Assembly: GCA_950295325.1 (NCBI GenBank)
Contig: OX485805.1
Location: 40,473,501 to 40,537,500, forward strand
Length of the DNA: 64,000 nt
Source of the DNA: Polytrichum commune
Lineage: Eukaryota; Streptophyta; Polytrichopsida; Polytrichales; Polytrichaceae
Direction of reading: 5' to 3'
Made by a program: the position numbers and the translations under genes. Below are positions 35,501-47,500 of the stretch, piece after piece (within the stretch, counting starts at the first letter, position 1; every line of letters begins with the position of its first letter). Under the pieces are notes generated by a model, which was given only the letters and a program-made list of their open reading frames with translations, was not told where the DNA came from and ran no database searches.

Positions 35501-38500
35501 ATGATGCAAGTTTGGGTGCATGTCTTGTTGCTCTTTATGCAACTAGTGACAGGGGTACCATTGAATGCACGGCTCAATCTCTGCTGGAAATTTTACCTCA
35601 AACCATCAAGCACTCTCTTAGCTTGGAGCTAAAAGTATGTCTGTAATGGTCTGTTTTGCTCACTTTTTTGTCTTCCTTCATAGTAGAGTAACGTAAAAAG
35701 AATCTAATCTGACACTGCTTGTGGTAATGTGGTTGCTTTCAGTGCTTAATATACCTGTGGATGTCCTCCTGATACATACATATATATATATACACATCCA
35801 CCTCTGTATCCTGTTTTGGCCTTCCTAACTTTTTTACTGGTGCCTACAAGTTTCTGTGGGTGTGCCATGAGGAGTTCTTCTCACTGGGAAGCCTGGTGCC
35901 TATTTAATTATTTAACTAATATTTGTGTTGATGACCTTTTCCCATAATTTCTTCTAAGTCAATGCCAACACCACCTTATGTAACACCATAACCTTCTTAT
36001 TTGCTCCAGGTAGCGCTGATTGACATTTACACAATGATCATCAAAGAATGCCCTTTGTTCTCACAACGAGTCACATCTCTTCTACCAGTGGCTTACATTC
36101 CTGAAATCACCATTCCTTTGAGCTACTGTATTCAACTGGCTATTGGCACATGGAGAGCAGCAGGTGCACCGATTATGTCACAGGAGGCAGTTCTTAGTGA
36201 CATTGCTGCAGAAGCAAAAATAAATCCACCAAATCCACCAGACATCATCTCTGATAAGGTCGATCCCTTGCTGCCACCGCAACCGCAACTTCGGCCTGAG
36301 TTGGATGTATCAGCAGACACCGCAATTAGCAGCGAAGAGTATGAAAGTACACAAAGGAAACGGCGAAAGCTTAATACGGGGACCTGTCATAAAACAGGGT
36401 TATCAGTGGTGTACACAGATTCCACCTCCTTACCTGCAGAGGCTTCTGAAGCAGTTGAAATGGAGGAAGTTCCACATACACTACCAGGTGGTAATAGCAA
36501 TCTAATTGATGTCCTCCTTTCAAAACTTGCACTAGAGGAAGAGAATCTGTGCTCAGCAGCTTCTGTTTACAAGGAGCTTCTGCAGATGATGGATGGTTTA
36601 GAGCCTCCTGCTGATGTAATGCAGTCGGAAACGCCATCTGTAGAAGGCCTTCTAGCAGCCCTTCAAGTGTTAGTTCGGGTGTTCACAAAACACCCAGTTG
36701 GAGTTTGTAATCAACGCTTGATTCAACTTGTTCACAACTGGATGCCATGGATCTTGGGAAAGGTATGCGTCTTGATATGTTAGAGTTATCATTTGACTCA
36801 ATCGGATATTTTGTCGGGAGTTGGTCCCTTATGATTTTATTTTTCATTGAATGTTTTGCATACAAAATTAATACGAATTTAAACTTCTGGTGCATGCTCA
36901 AAGGCAGTGTTAAATTTGAATGACGAGCAGTCTATATTGGTTCATTGAGGGCCAATCTAATTTGAAGACCTTTTTGGATGCCGTTTGACCCTCAATGAAG
37001 CGATATAGAATGTTCTCATTCAAAATTTCCACACTTCTTCCAAGCATGCACCAAAAACTTATTAAACATGGAAGGTGTTCTATGCCAAACAACCAACTCC
37101 CGACCAAAAGTCATGTTGAGTTAGGGGATAACTCTATTGCTAAGATGACTTTTCTTTCTGAAGTAGAAAGAGAATGGGCATAGATAACTGCTATGTTCTT
37201 TCACGATTTCAACTTGAAATTATACATCATCTATGACTACAGTTTCCTGACCCTTTCTCTATTTTGCAGAATGCAGAAGGGCTAATGAGAAGGTCACAGC
37301 TTTCCATGTATCTGGAAGCTTTGGATTGGTTATTGACAAGACAAAATGGTAAGTTTTCATATCATTTTTTACCGACTTCAGGCACCAGAATTGCAGCATC
37401 ATGTTTATGGCACCTAGATCACTTCATTTAGATATATTTATGGGTGTTGATGCTTCCGTTTGTTTCATGACTAAATTTATGACCTGTGATATTCAGGTGC
37501 TGATGATGAAGTACGCCCATCTCAAAGTGCAAAGTTGGACAAATGCAACAACTTGGAGATTTTTTGTGGAGATGTGTTGTATGATCCTGTTTCTGTACGG
37601 GAGATATTGAGACTTCCGTGGAGTCTGGCAGGAGCCAGCCAGGATGACAAGACCTCTACGTCAAAGATAAAAGCTGTGAGCATAGCCTCTGCGTTGGATT
37701 GTGGCACAGAAGGACAATCATATTATGATATTTTGGAATGTGCTTTGAAGGATGAAGATTCATCTGTAAATGTGTCTGCAGTGCTAGCAATACCTGTCTT
37801 CTCAAAGCACATGAACTCCACAAGATTACGGAATTCTGCTGTTGAACTTCTGTGGGTTGCTCTTGCCCCTAACTTATCTATTTTCTATCATTTCCTTGGC
37901 AATCAAGTTCTTATATGCTAGAGTTCTACTCAAACAACAATGTGACAGATACATCTTACTGGCTCTTCATTGATTACAGGGCTTGTGCTGAGAATAGCTC
38001 AGATGATGTGCGAGAGGCAGTTGCTCAAACTTTAGGGGTTATGGCTTGCATCTTCACTTTATCAAATAATACTACAGCAGAAAACGGGGAGCAGTTGAGG
38101 CCAAAGCTTGAAGAGTTTATCTGTCCTGCATGTGACAAAGGAATGCCAAATCCAACAGCTACAAGAGAGCTTAGTCCTCACGAAGGTGTCAATTGTAACA
38201 CGTGGACCCCACTTACAATTTGGCAACCTTTATTTGCCAAACTCTTGCTGAATGAGTCATCTGAGCGTGTTCAGGTCTGTCCCTCAGCTTGCTTGTTGGA
38301 ACACTTTATGTACCTGGGATGCTGAAACCTAGTGCAGATCATTACTATTCTGAATTCTGAATTTTGATATCTCTACAACACTATCTTGTGGACCATGGGA
38401 CATTAGAACTACCCTTTAACTCTTTGGAAGTTGGGTCCCCCTCTAATTTTCCATTGGTTGCTTTGCATACGTATCAATGATTTCTCTCCAACTTGTGGTG

Positions 38501-41500
38501 CATGTTAGTGTTTGAATTTGAATGAAGAACAACCTATTTTGGTTCATTGAGGACCAAACTCAGTTTAGCACCTCTTGGCATGCCAAAATGAGTTTGACAC
38601 ACAATGAACTGATATAGAATGTTCTTCATTCAAACCTCCATACTACCTCCAAGCATGCAATGATATCTTACTGAACATGGAAAGTGATGTATGGAAAACT
38701 ACCAACTCCCGACCAAAATGCCATGTTGAGGTGGAGGATCACTCTATTGTCAAATTGAGGTTTGATCAACAATTTTGGTTTATAATTTGCAACCTATTGT
38801 CGTCAACCTTGAGCTTATCATTATTCACTTTTAATTGTGACAGGTGGCTTTCATCAGGAGCATGTCACGTCTTCTGCAACATGCATCAGTTGAAGAACTC
38901 ATCTGCACGGGAGCAGAGTGGCTAACATGTCTTGATGTGCTGCCTCTTCATGAGCACAGAGGTGTGAGGGAGGCCTTTTGCACCCAAATTCATTGCTTCA
39001 CTTGGAAACATGTTTTGCAGGGTTTGCTCAGAGGTGATGAGGAAACCATCACTGACTCAGATCGAGAACTCGAAATGCTTGGGAGGCTTCGGGATGCTCT
39101 CTCCATGTCTGAAAGTTCCGATACCACCCAAACTTTACTGGAGACAGTTGCAGAGGTTGCAAGAGCTGCTCAGGGGAGGCGAAAACTCCTGTTTTTCTCT
39201 CTGGTATTGCTTTTGGAAAGGTTGGATAATGAAGAAGTGTCGTTGCGCGTAATGAGTGTGAACTTGATTCACAAGGTTGCTGCAAATGGTTGTTGTACAG
39301 CAGGGACCAACATTTTGCAGGTTCGCCCAAGCTCAGGGTGCTTGCTTGCAGGTGTTTGTTGATGGAATATGTGTTGCTTGTTCAAATTCTTGTACTGTAC
39401 TTAAGAAACTGGCCCTTGGCTGTTTTTTGATTTTAGACACATCAAAGTTATCCTCTAACAACTCCTGACTTTTGGTCAGGAGTTGGTTGTTTGCATACAC
39501 CACCTTCCATTTACGGTAAGTTTGTGGTGCATGCTTGGAGGTAATGTGGAGGTTTGAATGAACATTCTATATAGGTGCATTAAGGGTCAAACTCATTTTG
39601 GCATGCCAAGAGGTGCTAAGATGAGGTTGGCCCTCAATGAACTGAAACAGGTTGCTATTCATCCAAATTCAAATGCTACCTCGGAGCATGCAATGCAAGT
39701 AGAAAGAAATTATTGATTTTGTATGCATAATAACCCGTGGAAAATCACAGGCAGCAACTCCTGACAACTAGGATAACTCTATTTCCTTTCAGTTTGTGAC
39801 TCTGCAAAACCGTTGATGTTTTCTTTTTATGGGTCTTCTTGCTTGTGCTACTTCTATTTTTTCTTATTGTTTGGCAATATGATACACAAAAACCACAGAC
39901 TTTTGGTTTTAAATTGCCCTACTTCTTCTGGAGTGATGTACAGATGGATTCTTGACTTATTATTGCTGTATGGGTTGGTACAGGCAATGGTGGACAGCAT
40001 CCGTGAAGATCTTTATGAATACCTAGTCAGCAGGCTTGTTGCTCGACTGAACATGGTACGCGAATTTGCAGAAGCTGTGATGGGTATGGACTTGGAGGAT
40101 CTTTTGAAGCACATGGTTCCAGTTGTGCTCCCAAAGTTAGTATTAGACCAACAACACAGCCAACTGGCTTTGGATACACTCCACGAGTTGGCCAACCAGT
40201 TGAAGACTGATTTGGGTGTCCTTCTCATTGATCGGGGCCACCTGGTGCTCTCTGTCCTTTTATTACGAGCTGATGGGAAAGAACTTTCAGCAGTGTTGCA
40301 ATTTTATGAAGCACAAACAGAGGTCCCCTCACGGGAGATATTTGCAGCAGTATTACCTGCTCTCCTGGATGAGTTGGTTCGGTCTCTGGGTGATATTGAC
40401 AGTGAGGAAGGTCTTCGCAGGTAAAAGGACTTTGTGAAGAATCCAGTTGTTTTCTCTTTAGAATGTGGAATGGTGTTGTTGAAGTTAACCCAAATCAGAG
40501 GTACACGTAATGAATCACTCTCTACTTTGATTTGAATGTAAACAATGTGTGACTGAGTAGTTTCTGCTCCCATTTCAATTTGAGCTGAACACCTTAACAA
40601 GACATTGCCAGAGGTTTGGGTAGAGGATTTCTACACAGAACCGTTGTTTTCTCTTTTAGAATGTTGAATGATTTAAGTAAAGCAACCTGTGGAAAAGTAT
40701 ACAAACACCCAACATCACTCTCTCTAATTTGATTCTAAGAATATCCACCTGAAAGGAGTTTCTGCTCTCATTTTAAAATTTGAGCTCAAAATCTCAACAA
40801 GACATTGCCAAAATTTTGAGTCCAATTTGTCTTTTCTTCTGAAGCTAATTAATTCACCCTGCAAGTACCTCTGGACTTAGGTTGTGGAGTTGGGTGCTTG
40901 TTTTTTCAGGTCAGCCAGGGTTGCACCCATGATGCAAGAAGTAGCAAGTATAGTTTCGGGGTCAGATGATCTACCCAACTTCTTAAGGTCACATTTTGTG
41001 CGGCTTCTGAACAGTGTTGACCGGAAGTTACTACGAAGCTCAGATATAGCGTGTCAAAGACAAGGTTTACGATGTATCGAGCACCTTGTAGACATGATTG
41101 GTCCGCACCTCTGTGCTTTTGTACCTAAAATAATGGCATTGCTTACACAAACACTTCAAGAGCCACCTCTACAGGGGGAAGGATTACGGGTTTGGTTGTC
41201 ATTTGTGCGGACTCTTGCTCGGGTGAGCTCTTGCCTCATAAACTAACCTTCTTAATGTGCTGTATAGATATGTCAGTTGGTTAAAGGCATCATGAGCTGA
41301 TTTGATTGTTGTGGGTTCTTATATTTCAAAGAACCTTAAACCCTAAACCTTGTACTAAAGTCCTAGTTAATGATAAAGTCTTGTAAGTTAAGAACCTTGA
41401 TGATGTTAACACATGAAAGTTAATCTTGCCAGGGTCAACCTGTGCCGGGTCTCCTCAACCAACCTGAAGAATTGCACTTGCCAAATTGTGGTGTCATTAA

Positions 41501-44500
41501 TGCCATATCTTGAAGAGCAGCCTATACCTTGTACTAGAGTTGTAGTTACAGATAAAGCCTTTGAAGTTAAGAACCTTGATGATGTTATCACATGAAAATT
41601 AACCATTCCAGGGTTAACCTGTGCCAGGTCTCCTCAACAAACCTGAAGAATGTTGCATGCCAAATCGTGGTTTCATTAATGCCGTGTCTTGAAGGGCAGC
41701 CTGCCCCTCACATTAAAGCAGTGGTGGAGATCCTCGAGGAGCTTGTGGTGAAGAACAGGCGACTACTGGAGGGCCAAGCGAATGAGCTCCCCCTTCTCCC
41801 TAGCCTTCCAGCACTGGAACAAGTCAATGCAATTCTTCAAGCAGCTCGTGGACAATTAACCCTTCGTGCGCAACTGCAACAAGCTACAGATGGGTTGCGG
41901 CACGAGAGTTTGAGCGTGAGGTACATGACAGCCAGTGAGCTCAACAAACTCCTGTGTTCAAATCGAAAAGAGATTGCAGCCATGATGATAGGGGAGGAAT
42001 CTGCAGATGCAGATGTCATAAGCAATTTGGTGACAGCCCTCATGCGTGGGTGTGTGGAGGAGTCGCGCACAGCGGTGAGCCAGAAATTGAAGATGGCATG
42101 TGCATTGTGTCTGGGAGAGCTTGGGGCAATTGATCCGGTGAAGCTTCAGGTAATTTTCAGGTTCTCTGACCATTTGTGTTCATGTCGCAGCATTTCAAGC
42201 ATTAGCATAACTAAATTACCGCCCTTGCACCATTTCAATACTGTATACCCTTTCCTTTATAAACTTCAGGAGGTTTACAAGCTTTAATGCTGGCAAGGTT
42301 TATTCTAAAAGAACAAATTAGATTGGGCTTGCAGCACAAACGTGACTGCAGACATGACTCGTAGTTGAATTTCCTGACTAAATCCTAATTTTAAATATAA
42401 AATGGAGCATAGTGGGCAGTACTGGCTCTGTACCCAACTCCAATTATTTCCCAAAAACAGTAGTTTTGGCCATTATTTATTAAGTAATTAGAGGGCGACC
42501 CAGTTTGGCCTTATCTTTTCCTAGCCCGTATTTGTTTAGGAATACAGCATACTATAAAATTATTCTTTGGCAGATAATGCTGCTTCTCAAGATATAATGA
42601 GTGCAACCAGCTATCATAAATTGTTGAGCTGCACTCGACATATTCAACTAATGGAAGTTATGTCATGAAGTGACCACAAATCAATGCAGGGGTCAACCAA
42701 ATATAAGTGAAGAATGGAGGTGCCCAAGCCACAGCACACTAAAGCACAAGATATGCTGATATTAAGAAGCGATGACAATAGATAAACACAATGACTCCAC
42801 AATTTTTCCTGAGTTATCAATTTGACTTCTGGATTTGGTGTGAAGTTTGTGTTTATTGGAAGATGATGGAATGCCAAAGTGACCTAATTTGGTGATGGTG
42901 GCCAGGTTGATCTTCGCCGTAGATCTAGAATTGAGCGAACCGATGAAGACCTCGTTTTTGAATTGATCAATGAGCACTTAGCTCCTGTTCTTCGTGCGGC
43001 TTCAGAGACAGATATTCAAGACACAGCTGCTGTGGCTATCCAGGAGTTACTGAAACTGAATGGATGCCAGGCAGTGCTGACCGGACGCCGTGTGGGGGGA
43101 GGAGGAGGCAGTAGAACTCCCAGTTCACGGTCTGCAAAATCAGCGACTTCCAACTTGAACCAAATCGACGGAACAACTGCTCCTGTGACAATTGAAAGTG
43201 GGGAGCAGTTGTGGAAGAGGTTCACAGATGATGTGAAGGAGATTATCACCCCATGTTTGACATCAAAATACAGACTCACAATCCCGGGATCAGCTATGGC
43301 ACCAGGACCTCTGTTCAAATCAGGCATGCCATTCCGGCGGTGGATGTACCAGTGGATCCGAAGACTAATTTCAGAAGCATCAGGAAGAAGGGCAGAGATT
43401 TTCACTGCATGTGGAGCCGTTCTGCGATACGACATGGGAACAGCTCTTTATTTGCTACCCTACCTTGTTCTCAACGTTGTCTGTGATGGCACAGAAAATG
43501 CTAGGGCTGATGTTACTGAGGAGATTTTAACCGTGCTGAAAACACGAGATGAAGATTTCAACAATGGGAACTCCACACGCACCTTAACAGGTCCAAGTGA
43601 AGTGAGCACCCAAACTGTTTTCACATTGCTTGATAGTCTTGGTCAGTGGTTAGATGATTGCAAGCAAGGTGGGATTGTCACAACAAATCATCCATCATCA
43701 ACAACAACAACCACAACACCAAGCAAAGGAACTCGTGGCAATGCAAAAGCTGAGGCGCAGCTTGAAACCACGCGAATCGCGTGCCGTTTGGAGAATGTGT
43801 CAAAGCTTTTAGCTGCCATTCCAAAACAATCTCTTGCAGGCGCTTCCTATAGGTGTCAGGCGTATGCCCGGGCACTGCTTTACTTTGAATCTCATGTTCG
43901 TGAGAAATCAGGTGCATTAAACCCTGCTGCAGAAAAGAGTGGAACTTTTACAGACAATGATGTCACGTTTCTTTTAGATATTTACAGTGGATTGGAGGAG
44001 CCAGATGGGCTTTCTGGAATCTCACGCCTTCGGAAATGTTCAACTCTTCAGGACCAGATCTTGATTAATGAGAAGGCAGGAAACTGGGGTGAAGCTTTGA
44101 CATGTTGTGAGCAAGCTTTGCAGATGGAGCCCAACAGTGTGACACGTCATTTGGGAGTTCTTGACTGTCTCTTGAACATGAGCCACTTACAGGTATGAGG
44201 AGGTCCCAGTTTAATTCCAGGGAGTCACTTTATTTTGTGGATTTGGATATTATTATTTTGCACTTCAAGAAATTATTTTCTCCCATCATGGGTACAAAAA
44301 CATTGCAATTTTCTTATGTAATTTGCAGAACCTTCCTGATGTTGATACAATGGTTATGTGGGTATCTATGTTAAACCCATGTATTAATAAGGGGACATAT
44401 TTGGGTACAAAATACCCAACCCAGAGGGTACACATCGTTTAATAGCAGTGTTGATACCCATTTGATAAAAACACATATACTGTTGTGAATTTTCACAGTA

Positions 44501-47500
44501 TCACTGTATGTTTTTGGATTATTATAAACATTCTAATTACCTTGACCCGTTGGGTATAAATTTTAAAGTTTTCATGTAATATTCTTACCCACTAGCATAT
44601 GAGGAAAATGATGCCTGCACAATACTGGTTGATACTACTGGCTTCCATAAATTGATTCTCTATTAGGATTGCATTGCATTGATGCTAGCTTCAAATAGCA
44701 TCACATTTCCAATCATAGTCAATGAAACAGTTTGCATGAGGACTCTTGAGGTGATAAAGTTTAATCCACATACGTATCTACTTTTCAGGCAATGGTCACT
44801 CATGTGGATGGATTGATTTCAAGAATGCCCAATCAAACAAAAGAGTGGAGCATCAAAGGTGTACAAGCCGCCTGGCGGCTTGGCCAATGGGATCTTCTAG
44901 AAGAGTATGTGACTGGAGCTGATGACAGTAGCCCTATAAACAACTCTGAAGGAAACTCCTCCTTTGACATTAGTCTTGCAAAAATCCTACAAGCCCTTCA
45001 GAAGAGAAATTTGGATACATTCACAGAGCAGTTGCTCCATTGTCGACAAACGCTTCTTGCACCATTAGCAGCCGCAAGCATGGAATCATATTCGCGTGCA
45101 TATCCTTATGTTGTGAAGCTGCATATGCTGCGCGAAATCGAAGACTTTAGTGCACTTGCAGCTATGGTTAATACTGGTGAAGCAGAAAAGAAGCAACCTT
45201 ATGTAAGGATGGAGGAGTTAGTTGAAGACTGGGAGAGCCGCCTGAAAATCACACAGGTAGGAAGACCCATATTCAAATTTATATCCTATTTAGTGCTATG
45301 TAGAAGTATTTTTAGCCCTTCAGTTGTGGGAGCTATGATACCTTCTGACGTTAGTTTTGTCTAATGAGCTTTTGCAATTTGAAAAATCATGGAACTTCAA
45401 TTAATAGCATTCTTAAGTGGTGTAGTGGGTGCTCTCCCCAGATAAACATCTTAGAGAGTATACTCATTGAGATCCTCTTTGGCAAGGTCTTTAAGTTCAA
45501 TCTTAAGTTCATGTAAAGTTCTGAAAGAAGACTTCCTGACCTAATATCTTGGTTTGCAGCCTACACTCTGGACTCGAGAACCTATATTGGCTTTAAGGCG
45601 GCTCCTGTTTGGTGACAGCAATTTGCAAGACGAAGTGGGTGTCTGCTGGCTTCAGTATGCAAAGCTGTGTAGAGAAGCTGGGCACTATGAAACCGCTAGC
45701 CGTGCAATTTTGCAGGTTTTTTGTTCTTCCATTCCTCTCATATATGTGTTTATGATAACCGATGGTATCTAGCGACTTCAAGGCTATGTGCAGTATATTA
45801 CCTTTGGTTGTACTGTGGGACCATCGGATTGCTGTTTAGCCTGTGATAGGACCTTTTATTTATTTATTTCTAGGGTAACTGTAAATTTCATGTACTTTGG
45901 GGCACTTTATACCAGAGCTTGAGGCCCCTTGACCCGTGAAATCTAAATTTCATTGGGGGAAAGTGCTGAGAGCTTCTCACTTCACTTTGCACTAGAGCCT
46001 GAGGGCCTAAGGGACCAAGGAAGATTAAATGCATGGAACCTAACATGTCATCCTACATGGCATGCAATGGATAATATTTCATGGTCTCCAAGATTTTGTG
46101 TCAAGCCCACCTCAAAGAAGTGGGCCCTGACACAAAACCAGGAGACCATGCCACCTTAAAATCTCACAACGCTTGATTTATTCTAACTTCTGAAGAAGGG
46201 CCCACATGAATAGGATGAAATATCTAGCATTCTGTTGAAAGCCTGGTCTTGTATGCGTTTACATTACACTTTGATGCCCATGACCACACATTATTCAATT
46301 TCAGTTTCCATAATTTGGCCTTTTGATGAGTTTCAAGGGCCTCCACAAATCCATTGTCACGGCCTTGGCCATGGTGTAAAGTGGCTCTTTAATGCTTCCC
46401 TCTTCTTTCCAGTCTCTTTAGAAATGGATGTTCTATGTGCTCACCACATGCTTTCTGCAGGCACAATCTGTGGGAGCTCCCAATGCCCACATGGAGATGG
46501 CTAAACTCCTTTGGGATACAGAGAAATGTCATCGGGCTATTTCTGAGCTACAGCAAGCTTTGTCAAACTTGCCAACTGAGGTACATTAGTCCATCATACA
46601 TATGAATATACATGACGCTTTAAACTTTCCCTTTCATATATTTCAAACTTTAGTTACCAGTACCTGGAAGTATTGTCCTCACAATACTTTCAGGATACAA
46701 GATTTATCCTTCAACTAAATGGGATTTTTTGTGGGGAATTGGTCCCCCTATGATTTTCCATTGGTGGTTTTGCATCAATATAAATAATTTCTTTCCACTT
46801 GCGGTGCATGCCCAGAGGTAGTATTTGAGTTTGAATGAAGAGCAACCTATTTCAGTGCATAAAGGGCCAAACTCATTTTAGCACCTCTTGGCATGCCAAA
46901 TATGAGTTTGACCTTCTATGAACTGATATAGAATGTCATTTGTCTAACTTCCACACTACCTCCTTGTATGCACTGCAAACTTCCTGAACATGGTATTGTA
47001 TGCAAAACAAATCAACTTCTGATCAAACCTCATGCTAAATTAGAGGATAACTCTAATTCCTCTACTATGTTTACCTAAAGTTGATCTAATATGTGCTATA
47101 CCATGCTTTTTTCACTTCTGCATGATTTTTGCCAAATACTCAAGCTTTCATTCACTTTCAATTATAGGTATTGGGTGAGGCAACAAATGCTGCACTCGGT
47201 GGTCTCTTGGTCACCCAGTCTGCTGTTCCACAAGTCGCACCGGGACTCCCTAAAAGCATGATTCGACCTGCCACAAGTACCCAACTTCGTAGAGACACAG
47301 ACCTTGACATCGCAAAAACTCTCCTCTTATTAGCACGCTGGGTACATCACACCGGGCAAAAGCAGAAAAAAGATGTGCTCAGTCTTTACAGCCAAGTACG
47401 CGAACTGCAGCCACAGTGGGAAAAGGGCTACTTTTCAGTCGCCAAATATTACGACGACTTACTGGTTGATGCTAGGAGAAGACAGGAAGAAAATCAAGAT

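Noticed and set aside
41413-41595. A separate coding exon at 41413-41595
   Set aside because: It is the duplicated exon 14 start. Its acceptor is GG, and the assembled ATR frame is complete without it.
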